Shown in pieces: positions 1 through 12,591 of a stretch of DNA of 64,000 nucleotides. The notes below the pieces were generated by a model. It searched no databases and was not told the DNA's origin. It worked only from the letters and a program-made list of their open reading frames with translations. This stretch comes from Trissonchulus latispiculum (Eukaryota; Nematoda; Enoplea; Enoplida; Ironidae), in the NCBI GenBank assembly GCA_030248195.1, contig JASAND010010987.1, positions 1 to 64,000 on the forward strand, read 5' to 3'. Positions within the stretch are counted from its first letter, which is position 1. Each line of letters starts with the position of its first letter. Made by a program: the position numbers and the translations under genes.

Positions 1-15
1 TTCAAGGTCGTTTTC

Positions 16-303
16 ATGGATTTAGATTTAACGAACAACAGTAGTGACGAACAACGACTGCAACGACAGCAGTGCGCGGGGCACTGTCGACGTCTGGCAG
101 ATTACCGGGCTATTATACATCCCGGTTTTGACCCCACATGCGGAAGGTGCGGACAGGAACCCCAAATGCTCACCCATTGGCTCGTTGACTGCCCGGCCAT
201 GATTCAAGCCCGATTGAAGTTCCTGAGGGAGACGGTCCCCACACTCTCAGTTCTCTGCGATAACCCAGTGGGTGTGGTGGCATTGGCGCGGGCCACTCTC
301 TGA
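16..303 (+). mobile_element. LINE reverse transcriptase, C-terminal end
   Basis: The reading frame carries the zinc-knuckle-like tail of non-LTR retrotransposon ORF2 proteins: a C-x2-C pair in 'CGRCGQEP' followed by 'THWLVDCPAM', giving C-x2-C-x8-H-x4-C, after a basic 'LADYRAIIHPG' stretch. This tail follows the reverse transcriptase domain in R1/Jockey/RTE-like elements. The frame stops at 301-303 and CAA-rich sequence follows, as in many LINE 3' tails. The rest of the element lies outside the window, so intactness cannot be judged. The family within LINEs is not assigned. Confidence 0.7.
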
Positions 304-554
304 GCGACTCTCGATGCTTTTGCCGACATCAACAACAACAACGACAGCAGACATTTGCAGATTTATTTCACAAACGCAAACAGTATGTCAATTCAGTCTG
401 CCATCGATTGATGAATCTCAAATCATTCATTCAAGACATTCAGTTTGACAGTTGAAAACTATTTTTCAAACTTTCAAGGATGCTGGAGTTTCAAGAAAGC
501 ATCCATATGTCGGTTCATCCAAACATGATGCGTGTCAAAACATAATTACTCGAC

Positions 555-1550
555 TTAGTTGGACACTATTTCTGTGCGTTTCGATGATTTTGGCTGTCGC
601 ATGGAATGAGCAGCAGTCTTGTTTTCCCAACCAATCAAGCCTAAGAGCTCGTCACGAAAATCCTTTAAGAATATAAAGTATATGATGAAGTTTATGCTAG
701 AGTTCACACCCCACAAATTAACAATTGGAGCTACCAAAGTAAAGTATTGCTTAATCACCAGGGACGGATAAGCACTATTTAGTACAATAAATGTTGTCGG
801 TGCGGCCACTGTACAAGCCGTAGTGATGCTAACTGCCAATACGCTAGCAAATCGCTGTAACTCTTGTTTAAAGCTGAAACGGCTATTACTTGTGGCAAGT
901 TTTTTGAATTTAAAGAATTCCCATACCGTTATCACATTTAACAGTATGCTAAGGATCCCGTAAATAGCCACTGAGGCGTAGTGGAACAAGGAATATTGAG
1001 GTCCCCAAACCGGCGCTGTTATGCAGAGTGGTTCAATGATGACATCAAGTCTACCAAGAGTCATAAGTCCCATACTGAGTAAGTACAGACCACAAACAAT
1101 AAAGATAGCTGCGACAATTTTTACGGTAAACTGTAAGTTCCAACCAGCCATATACCAGACTGGGAATTTGATTGCGACATATCGCTGCATTGACATCATC
1201 AGCGTGGCGATTCCCTGTAGCATTCGTGCAAAGCTGAACAGCCAAGTGAACGGCTTAGTAACACAACTTGCGACAAACATGCCAGGATGCAACCCTTCGC
1301 CGACTCGGTAACGAAAGATCACACTAAGTAGACTAGCTAGGCCCAATCCGAAATCGCCCACAGCTAGGACAAGCTGCAACAAATAGGTCTTGCGTAGACT
1401 GGGTCGCAGTGCAATTAGTGCAATTAAGGCAGCGTTACTTGAACAGGCAGCCATACCGGAGGCAAAATTAAATCGAAATTTGCTCCGCATCGTTTTCAAA
1501 GCATCTTCTGTGTAGTTAAACCAAAGCGTTCCGTTTGACTCAACATGCAT
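555..1550 (-). CDS. 7TM chemoreceptor-like GPCR (nematode serpentine receptor style)
   Basis: An intact 331-residue reading frame with seven hydrophobic segments. It looks like a rhodopsin-fold receptor of the large single-exon chemoreceptor classes of nematodes (Srsx/Srx-like); the ligand is unknown. Visible marks are an N-terminal glycosylation site, 'LAVGDFGLG' in TM2, an E/DRY-like 'MQRYVAIKFP' at the end of TM3, paired cysteines before TM3 and in the second extracellular loop, and 'NFIIYFIFLKDFRDE' in place of NPxxY with helix 8. I chose the ATG at 1550; the frame stays open further upstream, so an additional 5' exon is possible. A candidate poly(A) signal (AATAAA on the minus strand) lies at 362-367. 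No receptor of the same kind is adjacent. Confidence 0.85.
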   Translation of the reverse strand: MHVESNGTLWFNYTEDALKTMRSKFRFNFASGMAACSSNAALIALIALRPSLRKTYLLQLVLAVGDFGLGLASLLSVIFRYRVGEGLHPGMFVASCVTKPFTWLFSFARMLQGIATLMMSMQRYVAIKFPVWYMAGWNLQFTVKIVAAIFIVCGLYLLSMGLMTLGRLDVIIEPLCITAPVWGPQYSLFHYASVAIYGILSILLNVITVWEFFKFKKLATSNSRFSFKQELQRFASVLAVSITTACTVAAPTTFIVLNSAYPSLVIKQYFTLVAPIVNLWGVNSSINFIIYFIFLKDFRDELLGLIGWENKTAAHSMRQPKSSKRTEIVSN

Positions 1551-1568
1551 TATACTGGTCTGAAGCAA

Positions 1569-4000
1569 AACTAGTTGGCAACACTCTAAAAGATTAAGAT
1601 TTGTGGCTTAAGATTTGTGGCTTAAATGGATTGCCATTGTTTGTGAAAGTTATCCGTTTTTACGATATTTGGTAGAGTAACACTATACTCATTATATTAG
1701 GGTTCAGTGAAACTGAAGTACTTTATTGGAGTATTTTTGGGTTTCTCTTTCATCTAACAGAGAGTTACGATGTCTGTAAGAAAAAGCGACTACAGTACAG
1801 CAGAGTAAGGTTGAAATTATTCTTTTTAACTCGTTTGACACCAAGCTTGACTTTCACCTAACCCCTTTCACGAAACGGATTAGACTTCGCTTTACTGTTT
1901 CGTGAAAGCTCCTAAGTGAAAATCGTGTTCCGTGTTCACAGCTTCACAACAACAATTTAAATACGACTAGAAAAGACTTTAGCTATTAAAGTAATAGTGA
2001 TCAGAGTTTTGTTTAATTAATGCAATTAATAGCGTAAGATTAATAGATTAATAATAAATCACAAAATTCCATTCCAGCTTATTAGCTCACTTACAGAATT
2101 AATTTGCATATTTGCGAAGTGTTTAAAACGTTTTCAGCAGAAGTTTGACCACTAGGTTAGGCAGGTAGGTTTGGCCGGCTAGGGAACCAAGGGAACCAGC
2201 ACCAATACTACTCAGCAGGTCAGCATAAGTTTTCAGAAATTTGTGAATTTCTTCAATATTATTTCAAATGCTAACTTTAAATACAAATTATTTTCATCAC
2301 ATTTTGCCCATAGTTTTAAGGTGTTTTGGAAGAGGGAGTTGGATGTGTCCTGGTTTAACTTTGATGAACCGAAATTGTTCGGCAACGGATTAAACTTGGA
2401 TTTTATTACTTTAACACGAGTTCGACAGATCGTTTGGTTGTAGTAAACGCAATTGCATGGTAGTGATCTTTCCAGCCTGGAAACTGAAACTGACTCTAAG
2501 TTCAGAAGATATTCATAGGCTGGCTGCCGATAGAAACTGAAGCTCAAATTAAGTTAGGTGAAAAACTGAAGCTCGACTGAAACTAAAATGGTTTCCTGAA
2601 ACATTTCTAGCTTGTGCACTAGCTTCAATCTTAGCTTTTATTTGTCCAAGACAAGCCGATTGATGGTAGAGTTGCACCGTTTGTAAGAATAACACGAAAC
2701 CTAACACTTTTGAATTAACACGACATTCGATTCCATGCACCAAAGGAACATCTGATTTACCAACTTCAGATGGAAACTGAGCAATATAAATACTTTACAG
2801 AGAGTGATTGCATTAAACTTTTGATTTCTGTCGCTAGACATAGGTTTTCACTATTGTTTCCTGAAAGCGAATAGCCATGCCTTTCAATTAATAGAATTGG
2901 AGTGAAACACTTGTGCTGAAAACTTCAAATATAGTGTTTGCTAGCTTCAGAACAGCTCTTCATGGAAATGGTAAAGGCCGTTTGGCTATAACTGATGTGC
3001 ACACCTCAGGATTTCCAGTCCTAGGTGTAATTTTACTTATCCTCCAGCAGTAGTTTGGAGGAGCTGGCGGTGCTAGTTGGAGAGATGGATCACCCAAAGT
3101 GGTAGAATCGAAAACAAAACAAACAAAATAAAATAGATTCAAATATTAATGTAAAAGACATTCTTTGGACCAACTTCTTTAAGCATTAAGGGGATTACAA
3201 GTGTGTTCGCAATGAAAGAAAACAGAAACTTGGATTAAACTTACTAAATTTTCATTCAAATTGAGTAAATTCAATCATATTTCTTTAATGGGCCAGTGAT
3301 TCACTTTTTATCTAATCCTGTTTCCTTAACCCCACTTCGGATTAAAAATTCGTTAAAATTTGAACAAATCAATTGGTTAATTAAATAAAGTTTATTATAC
3401 ACCTGCACACTGCACTGTTTTGTCAAAAATTAAGAATTTTACGAGACTTCTTCAAGCTTCATCGTACCCTTCATGAATATTATCCCTATCATTTCTTAAT
3501 TGTGTCAACCTGTTAACAACTGGTTGCTTCTAGTTGCTATCATATTGTACAAGCATCATTTTCTTGAAGCTTGTCATCTTCCCAGTAGTGAGCCAATCGC
3601 TCCTGACAACAAGCAGAAGGTTACCACAACTTTGTCCAACAACCTTTCACTTATGATATTGACCAATTCTAGGATTAGTAAACTTCCTGAGAACATCTTT
3701 ATGACGACTCTGACGTTTCTTTTGATCTGCAGATAGGAATATAGATAGGAATATTGCCTTTAAGCACATTTATTGCATATTCGCAAATATAGCGGTAAAG
3801 GTCGTCGCTGGCGCTATGAAGTAGGGACTTGCGCTGAGCAGGAGGCGTTCCAGCTACAGAGTATAGCTTTTGTTAAACCGAGACGATATAAACCCCACAC
3901 TGCATGAATACATCAAGCTTTCACTTGCTTATATAGGCTACGGGCTCTTCTCCTGGTACAATGCCACTGGTAAACCGAGCTTGATCATGTTACTCTGGTT
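1569..4000. other. Intergenic, no gene seen
   Basis: AT-rich sequence without a frame that I can link to a protein family. A direct repeat of about 17 bases, 'agatttgtggctta', sits at 1601-1624. Short frames here have no recognisable motif. Confidence 0.5.
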
Positions 4001-4476
4001 TTAAGTCATAGGAGCTGAACATTTTGTGTCATCTTCAAAGGCTTGAATCAGATATTTCCTTTTGCCTGGAAATACCTGTCTCGCCAAGTGACTGATTTGA
4101 GCCCGATCACGAGTATAGTTTATCAGAACTATATAGAGATATAGTTCGATAATTTTCGGGGAGACTGTTTCAGCAGTAAGGCAATTCAACTGATGTTGTA
4201 GCGGTGGCTGTACGTTGTGAAAAGATTTGCCAACACCCATGGTGACTCGCTTATTTGATCATCGAGGACCATAATAATATTTTTTTCCTTCAATAACTCC
4301 TCATCTAGCAAGCGTTGCCTGAACACATAATCCAGGTTGTTGTAAAGCGGCTGCGAAAGAGCAAACTGCCCTCATAGGAGAGTCCTTCTTTAGATACCTA
4401 CTCGCTAACAGCTTAGATGCAAATTGATACTTGCCAAGACCATATGGTCCTACCGCTGACATCCTAAAAGAACACA
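4001..4476 (-). pseudogene. Polinton/Maverick packaging ATPase remnant
   Basis: Three blocks on the minus strand, in order, match the A32-like/FtsK-HerA packaging ATPase of Polinton (Maverick) elements. First is a Walker A-like stretch, 'AVGPYGLGKYQF' (near 4440), in which the normal serine before the lysine-threonine step is lost. Second is a Walker B-like 'NIIMVLDD' near 4265. Third is the C-terminal block 'RDRAQISHLARQVFPGK' near 4085. An in-frame stop and frame changes separate the blocks, so the gene is dead. In intact elements this enzyme drives DNA into capsids. No capsid or integrase gene is recognised beside it; the polymerase remnant at 19-21 kb may be from another copy. Confidence 0.65.
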
Positions 4477-4889
4477 TGAGAAGCACATTCATTATTTATT
4501 TACAATAATTTACACATAGATTAATCACTTCTATACATTATTCCTACAATCATCAGTTATATACACACACACTGTCAACAGCTTTTCTCTATTCAGCAGG
4601 CAACATCACAAGAGTTGCAAGATAAATCAACAGACGCCTTATGGTTCTGCAGTTAAGGTCAACCGAACAGACGTCCCACTGTTCAGGTTCATCCGTGTTG
4701 ATATGTACGCCTGTTCTCTCCATCACAGATTCCATAGTGACAGCTTCTTCAACCAAATACTGAAAGTGACTATCTAAGTAGCTTCGATGTGTATCAAAAG
4801 TACGATCTTGTTGTGAACGAAGCGTCAGCAGACATCCAAGGCATTCAAAGCTGAGTCTTTGAGAAATATCTTGCTAAGCGTTCCAGTTC

Positions 4890-5690
4890 CTAGGCAAATC
4901 CAAATAAATAGAGTCCCAGAGTTGGTGCTGAGTTGGTGACTGCCACCATTTCCGCAACAAGGGACTCGTTTAACCGTATAACGGATGGAGGTGGAATCCA
5001 TGGTGCTGCAGAAGGCGACAAGTTTAAACTAAGCTTATGACTATCATCTTCAGAGCCAGAATCGTTATCACCATTTTCCCCCTCATCTTCCCACGCGCTA
5101 GCGTCGCATTTTGTTCCGCAATAGAACTGAGCTTGAACCTCGACATAACTCCAAAACCGCAACACGCACGACAGCATCCATACAAACAAATTAAGGTTCT
5201 AATTTAGTTGCTTTCATCTGTTTAACATTAGGTCAATAGGTCAAAGAAGAAGCAAACAATCGATGAGTCATCGGCAAATACTCTTTCGATACCAGGTCCC
5301 AATAATGCATGAATTAAGTCGGCTGTGGTTGGTTATTTCGAATAGAATTTCATAGTACATGGTCCAACGTGGTGTTGTCCCAAGATCCATTAAGTTTACT
5401 CTATGGAATTTGTCTACGCACATTTTTTCCAACATTAGAAGGCGCTTACCGCACACAGCACGAGGATTCACACTAGCTTCAACGACAGCTCTAACTTCAA
5501 CTTCATCTTCATATACTTTCTTGTCAAGAGCCATTCTGTAGCAAAAGGCAACGTTACATGACTTATAAACATAGGGTAGAGTGCTGTTTTAGCAAAACTT
5601 TGTCGTACATTGGCATGATGATCGACACAAGAATATTGCCACCTTGACCAGAGGTAATGCTGCAATCAACTGCTTATTCATAGTTATTTC
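4890..5690 (-). CDS. Unassigned coding-like exons
   Basis: I do not recognise this gene. Reading leftwards, a possible first exon near 5683-5640 has a tttcag acceptor-like site, an ATG and a short hydrophobic start ('MNKQLIAALPLV'). A second exon begins after 'gctacag' near 5536 and ends at a strong GTAAGC donor near 5440, with an acidic stretch 'VYEDEVEVRAVVEA'. A further open stretch at 5189-4893 is strongly acidic ('DEGENGDNDSGSEDD') and then proline-rich ('PSAAPWIPPPS'). Amino-acid composition and splice sites look protein-coding, but the exons are not proved to be connected. They lie just upstream of the Polinton ATPase remnant and could be part of that element or a host gene. Confidence 0.35.
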
Positions 5691-5889
5691 TGAAAGACAA
5701 GTTAATTTTTTAAATAGTTTTGTTTTAATTGCAATGACGTCCTTGGGAATAACTAAGTATAAAAGGCGATAATAAAACTAGCCTTGATCATTTTAGAACA
5801 ATGAGTGACGATTGAATCCGGATTTGAATTTGAATTTCAATGTGACGTTTTGGCAATGTGAATGCTATTGCACAGGACGTCTTGGATCA

Positions 5890-6000
5890 TCAATGTGACG
5901 CTTGTAACAAATCGTTCCGGAAGAAGGCTGAATATAAGACAACATCAGCGAACAGTTTGAGGTGGAAATCCGTGGAATTGAAGTCAGTGTGGAAACCCAA
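5890..6000 (+). pseudogene. Possible C2H2 zinc-finger fragment
   Basis: The plus strand encodes 'HQCDACNKSFRKKAE', the C-x2-C half and hydrophobic position of a C2H2 finger. A histidine-containing 'HQRTV' follows only in another frame, so the finger is broken. Too short to say which protein it came from. Confidence 0.3.
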
Positions 6001-6643
6001 GGAAGGAAATTTTAGAGTGCCATTTGTGAAATAATGAACGCAAGCGAATACTTAAAGATGAAGCAGGATCTTAAAGGTGTCGTGACTTTTAGAAAATCTG
6101 ATGTGGAATTATTGGAAATGCGGACTTCAACTGCCGCACATAATTTCTCTAAAGTGTCCGACTACTTCGAGTTTACAACTTGATTTGACCACCATCGAAA
6201 TAGGAAAGCTAAATTGGTTAATAGAGTTAATTGCTTGTGTTTTTGCAGCCTTAGTCTCCTTCAACAACGCAAATTTTGCCTCCAAGGCGGTGGCTGTGAG
6301 ATCATGCGCTTTTTGAGCATTCGCAGCACATCTCGGTGCAATTGTGAAAGCCCTGCTCGGTTTTTCTGGACTACTCTTTGCACTGTACTCTCTTCACGAG
6401 CAGTACCACCAGTAGCTCCTATCTTTAGAAACGACCAATTACATTCTGTAGCTATATAAACCTAAAGCTTTAACCTTTTCCAGTCTGTACTGATCAATAC
6501 TAGAACATGCAACTAGTTGTTATAGATAAGTGTGCAAGATGTAGAAGATACAGCACAAAGGAAGATCAGTGGAAAACATTTCGGCAATGAAAAGAACATA
6601 TAGCAGACCAAGTATAACCGCATTGAACGGTCTAATCCTTTAG

Positions 6644-6918
6644 TCGGTTGCTTGGACAATCACTATAATTTCACATCCGGCGCGGAAGCATATAACCCTA
6701 GAACCAACACCTGGACATTCATTCAGTCACATCCGCAGCCTCGTGCATTCCATGCCCTTGTAGCAGCCGATGGGAAAATATATGCAGTCGGTGCACGTCT
6801 GAAGAGTAGAATTACCAATAGTGTGGTAATCTACGATCCGGAGACAGACAGTTGGAGTGAAGGACCGAACCTCAACACTGCTCGAGAATACCTTTCAGCA
6901 GCTGTTTGCCAGCCATAG
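6644..6918 (+). CDS. Kelch-repeat protein, terminal exon
   Basis: The exon starts after a 'ctttag' acceptor and reads to a stop at 6916-6918. It encodes one and a half Kelch blades: 'AEAYNPRTNTWTFI', then 'GKIYAVGARLK', 'VVIYDPETDSWSEG' and 'REYLSAAV'. These are the Y-x-P-x-x-x-x-W and double-glycine-type strands of Kelch beta-propellers, although the usual GG is reduced to VG. Such propellers bind partner proteins, often as substrate adaptors of CUL3 ligases, but no BTB or BACK exon is visible nearby. An AATAAA at 7068-7073 would end the transcript. Upstream exons were not found, so this may be the tail of a gene with distant exons or an orphaned fragment. Confidence 0.6.
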
Positions 6919-7067
6919 CCAAAAGAAAAACGCAAACAATCTCTCAAAAACGCACTTAAATGACTGTCATATTTGAATGTGCCCTGCTTGATTTTTGCTG
7001 AATAAGTCAACATAAAATTTCTGCACTGATCTAGTTAGCTTTCAAATGAATTGGTTTGCTTAGTGTG

Positions 7068-7073
7068 AATAAA
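7068..7073 (+). terminator. Poly(A) signal after Kelch exon
   Basis: Canonical AATAAA 150 bases after the Kelch stop codon. Confidence 0.45.
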
Positions 7074-7934
7074 ATGCAGCATCGGTGGCCACAGTTTTCT
7101 ACAAACATTTTGTATCAAACTTTGTTAATCAGAAATCTCAGAACTGAAAGCATTTAAATGACACCAATTTGGGCATGTATTGTACTTGTGGCACCCACTG
7201 AACCCAGCTGCCCTAGCCCAGGTGTCCGGCCCCCACCACAACGGCCTCAAAGCCTCTACGCCCTCAAACCATTCTAAGATTGAGGTTTCCGTACAGAAGC
7301 ATTTAATGCATTTATTACGGAGCTGGCTGTTAAGTCCACTAGTGCGTATAACTTATGTGCCTGCATGCGCTACGCTTTCACCCAACGATTAAAACGATAT
7401 ATACAAAATTTTCTAAATGCTTTCTGATAACTTTCTTTATGATGATTCTTGACGGCCTGGTTGCTGTCTACAGACTACTATGCTTGCTGCCGTATTCATT
7501 CCTTCTCTAAAATAAACTGCGTCGACTAAAGAATGGTCGCGTTGGAAATGAAAAGACATTGTTGCAAAACCGACTTAATGCACAGCCTTTTTGCTAACTG
7601 CAGCTTAACGATTTTGTCCCATGTTGCGACCGCAATTGAATTTTAGTTTAATCTGCCTGTCATAGCAAAGCATTAACCGAGTTGCCCATTTTTACTGCAT
7701 CAGTTTTTGTTTGTTATTAGGTCTTTTGCTTGGAAAAGGATGCGAAAGCAATGTTGTAATGGTTCGTCCATGTCCATGTAGTGCCATGTCAAAATTCAGT
7801 GTCGATGTTATCCCGACGTGTCCAACCAACGTACAACACGTCTAAGCTCTGCGACTAGCTAAAACAAGAGCTGTTCAGGAGCCGTCCACCGATTGCTTCC
7901 GATAATTTAATGACAGTACAAAGACAAAACAGCA
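7074..7934. other. Intergenic between convergent genes
   Basis: Separates the Kelch exon (+) from the end of the channel gene (-). No supported gene or repeat seen. Confidence 0.5.
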
Positions 7935-7940
7935 TTTATT
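7935..7940 (-). terminator. Poly(A) signal of the DEG/ENaC gene
   Basis: AATAAA on the minus strand, about 60 bases downstream of the channel stop codon at 7999-8001. Confidence 0.6.
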
Positions 7941-7998
7941 CCGAAAATAATTGGCAGAGTCCAAACTTGTAGTGTAGTGTACATAACTTTGTCATCTG

Positions 7999-8127
7999 TT
8001 AAATATGTAACGACAGTTGAATTTTGACGTAATGAGAGCAAGCATGGATTATTTCGGCAACTGTAACCACGGACGCTCCTGAAGCAATTCCCATGAGTCC
8101 AGCAAAATGGGACAGCAAATCTAACTT
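7999..8127 (-). CDS. DEG/ENaC exon: TM2 and C-terminus
   Basis: 43 codons including the stop, phase 0 after a 'ttttag' acceptor. The exon holds 'LLSHFAGLMGIASGASVV', the pre-pore and second membrane helix of the family: LLS, then GL, then the G-x-S selectivity motif (here G-A-S), then a conserved glutamate in 'TVAEI'. The cytoplasmic tail after TM2 is very short, about 15 residues. Confidence 0.8.
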   Translation of the reverse strand, partial: KLDLLSHFAGLMGIASGASVVTVAEIIHACSHYVKIQLSLHI

Positions 8128-11100
8128 CTAAAACAGCTAAGCAATCATTACTACCTATTTATGTCATAGTTGTTTTTTTCCGAAAGTGAAAGTGTTGCTT
8201 TAGGCTTGGGTGTCTTTTATCAAACAAATTGGTTTTTAGGCTAATATAGAATTCACCCCTCAAACATTAAATATGTGCGTTGAAGACCTGATACTCTTCA
8301 AGTACGTAGACTTTCTCTCCACGATTTGACAGCAAATATGTCTGAAAAGTTCTTATTAAGATACAATTATCAGTTTCACTGGTTAAAGTTTCAAGGTTAA
8401 CCCGAAACACCCAGTACTATGCTATATTATACTATCAGGTTTCCATCCTTGAGATTCGTGGCCAAAATGCCTTACGCCTGCTATATACTGATAAATTTAA
8501 TGATTGATATCCCATTGTTCTATGGGTTCCCTGTCCGCTTGGCAGTTAAAGCGAGTTAACGTGATTTACAAAGCGTTGATTTACAAAGTTTCAAGTCCCA
8601 AGCAGACGGTAATTTGGACACGTTGGGGCAACCTTGAGTCATTCGTGCAGTGACGCTTCACTTCGATCTACTACAGCTAATACTAAATTAGCAGTACTTA
8701 AACCTCAACTTACAACGTTCGTGGGTTTTTCCACAAATTCTATGTAATTATTTGACATTAGATATACATGAACATCGGTAAACCTGTAAAGAAAAACACA
8801 GAAATCCAGTCATAATTTCATAAATCATAAGTTCATCTGGCTTAAAGACTGCAAGTTTTAGTAGCTATAAATTATGTCTGAAAGTTCAATCCGTTCACCG
8901 CCGACATGCTGTTTCGCCTGGAACACAATAAGTTGCTAAAAGCAATAAATGGATTGTTTTCTAAATAAATGAGCAGTTATTTTGGAGAATGTCCGTCCTA
9001 TTACAATTGAGATTGAGATTCATCGTTGTTAAAACTGCAGGTTGTAAGCAATTATCTCAATTAAGTTGAGCAGTTGCAACTTGCAAGAGCGAGCATTACG
9101 ATCAGTAGGTGTTACTGTAACAAACATTAAATTTATTAAATTAGATTAAATCAGAGATTCTAAGAAAACGAAACACTTTTCTAGGTTAGGCCAGTGATGA
9201 AATCCTAGCAAAATAACACTACTGCATCATGCCGGCGCGCTTGAGATATATTGACCTGGCGTCATAACCTTGGCATGATTTCAGAATATGAGTTAAAACA
9301 ACTATGTTGTACATGTCGTAACCAGGTGTCGTCTGTATATACATGTTTTAATACGTAGTATTTAGCTAAAAACTATAAAAGCTGTTAACAGTAACCAGAA
9401 ACTCGTTGAAAGTAGGTATCGTCGATACTAAGTTTCTGCCTCAGTAGGTATCCTTTCCACATGGTTATCATTACTGAGAGAAAACGGCTTTGCAAACTAA
9501 AGTCTGACCAACAAATCTTGGAACCGAACTGTGAGCGTCTGTCCTGAGTTAGCATTTGAAGGACGCCCATATAAAGTCTATATTTTTGGAATCCTCAGGA
9601 GGAGGAGAATCCGCTAAACCCAAAATATCCGGTCTGTATCCGGTTACCAGAAGCTAAGTCGATAAAAACTTTTCAGATTCGGAAGGAAAATGCTAATTAA
9701 CCCGGGAAAGAAAATTTAAAGAAAGAAAAGCTCTAGTTTGTTGGTCCGTGGGTCAAAACGTTTCAGAAAATCTGATCAAATCCAATCCATGTCCGGTAAC
9801 CGGATGTCTAGGTTTCAAAAACCGCACAGAAAGATGAGTTGGTCGTGCAGCTTCGCTGATTGTATTTTTGATTTTGCCGGGTCGAAATTAGTCTGTATGC
9901 AAAATTTAGTTTGGTTTTGATAAAAAAATGAGTGATGTGTGGTTGTATCCGGTTCGAAAAAACCGGAATAAGTGATTTTCCCTGTCTGGTGCGCGGAATC
10001 GCGGATAAAAATGTTAGTTTTGGCACAATGAATGTTAGGAAGACTACTTTCACTTTACCGGTGTAAAAACAGTCCAATATCCGATTTCTGAGCTTTGAAT
10101 TTTGAGATTTCGTGGGCCATCCGGTTGGTCCGGAAGTCAAATTATTTCATTAAAGTGACATTTGGTCTATTTCTAACAAGAATTAAACCATGATTCACTT
10201 CATATCTGCTGTAATGTTTGAATTATAGCGTTTTAAAAATGTGTGAGTTTTGCTTGTTTTGTCTAACTGTTAGACCGGATATGAGATTTGATCCAATACG
10301 CTTATCTTTGTCACCAGGCATGTGCAGGAGGGGAAGTTCTGGGGGGGGGGGTGAAGGGCGGCCGAAGGCTGCCGAAAAACCGGATTTTTCCGGTTTTTTA
10401 TCGGAAAAATCCGGATTCTGGGGGGGTGAGGGACCCCTCTGGGGGGGGGGGGGTGAGCTCGGGGGGGGGGGGGGGTGAAACCCCCCCCCCCTCCAAACCC
10501 CCCCAAGCACACGTATGTTTGTCACACGGAAGGTAACTTATTTTTGAACCAACGCTAGGATTCACAAGTACAGCAGATATGAAATAAAATGAGGTTTAAG
10601 CTTGGTAGGAATAGACCAAATATCATTTGAATGAAATAATTTGACTTCCGGACCAAGAGGATACTGTGACCATAGCCAATGAAATCTGAAATTTCAAAGC
10701 TCAGAATCGGAAATGAACCGGATATTCGACTGTTGATATTGACACTGGTAAAGTGAAAGTAGTGTCCCAAGCATGCATTGTGCCAAAAACTAACATCCAA
10801 GTTTTCCGTTTTTTTCGTACCGGATACGACCACAGATCTGTTTTGGTCCAAACCAGACAAAATTTTGTGTACAGACTAATCCAATCAGCAAAGCTGTACG
10901 TCCAACCCATCTTGCTGTGTGGTTTTTATAACCTAGACATCCGGTTACCAGACATGAACCTAATGTGATCCTAGTTTCGGAAATGTTTTGGGCCAGGACC
11001 ATCATTACTAGAGTATGGATTAATTTGCATTTTCCTAAACGCTTTCATCGACTTAGTATCCGGTAACTAGATACAGACCGGATATTTTGTGTTTTTCTGA

Positions 11101-12459
11101 TTCTCCTCCCCCTTTAGGATTCTAGAAATATATAGTTTATATGGGCTGCCTTCAAATGTTAGCTCAGGACAGGCGGTTACAGATCGTTTCCAAGATTTTT
11201 TGGTATGACTTTGGTTACCTGCTGCTGAGGCTAATATTTGAAATCAAAGATCTCTAAAACACGTGTTAACGCTATGATATTCAAAGAAATTAGGCATGGA
11301 CAAAACAATTAATATTAACAGATGTGCAGTCTTCACATTGATAAACATGTGCATACTTTCCGCAAAATGGCAGGCTTTATCGACCCATAGTTGATGACTA
11401 AATTTAACGGAAATTAGAGACATCTGCGCAAAGACATCTGTGCAAGGTAGCCTTTAAGTAGCACTTCACTGCAGTCTAATTATTAAAATTAAATACCTGC
11501 TAATGGCCGATCTAAAGTTTACTATTCGTTTAGGCATTGAGTGTTTAAGTTGGTGTAACTTAACTTGTACTTATGCTAAGTGGCAATTACTTAAGTATCA
11601 GTTGGTGCAATTAACTAGAATGTTGAAGTGACACTTAACTAATTTCTACTTAACTGCCATCTAGCTTAATTCCTCTTAATTTAATCAAATTTATTGCAAG
11701 CACCGTAACTAAAGTTTTGGCAAGAAACTTTGCTCTCAAAATTTGAGATAAATAACATAATAGGTTTGAAACAAGAGAAATATCGTACTGACGCGATAAC
11801 ATTTAAATTGGGTCGGATCCTGGGAAAATGAAAAACTTGTCCCATGAAAATTTTTACGGTGCTTGCACATTGAACCCAAATTTTCAAGGGGAGCTTGTAC
11901 TATTAACGTAAGTTTACCTTTATAGTAACATAAATCCCGAATTCGTAATAAGTTTGCAACAAAATTATCAATTTTTAGAAAAAATTAAATTTTCCTCGGT
12001 TTTCTGAAAAACTAAGAATTTTAGTAAAAAAGCTGCGAAGCCAGAAATTTTCTTAAATTTTGAACAAAAACCTCTTTTCCGGCCTTTTTTACCATTCCCC
12101 CAAATAGCAGTAGAGTTTGCGGTGAGAGGGAGGTTTGGACCTTAGCATATCCACCCGTGTCAACCTACATCTAGCAAATGAATACAGACGTCAAAATTCC
12201 ACAATGTTATATTTGAGCACTCTAGTGTGCCGAAACGTTTGGATCATAATTATTATAGTTCAAAATTTTAGTTAAAAATCGTAATGCTTCTAAATCATGC
12301 CATTTTTTACAGAATCCAAAGAAAGAATAGACTTAGCTTGTCCGCTGCCCTTGTAATAATAATAATACCGCCAACAAAAACAACAACAGCAACATAATAA
12401 TTATATTAACAATATAATATTAACAATAATAATAATAACAGTGATAATATAATAACAAA

Positions 12460-12493
<34 letters not shown>

Positions 12494-12527
12494 TAATATT
12501 ATTATTATCATTACTGCTATAATTATT

Positions 12528-12591
<64 letters not shown>

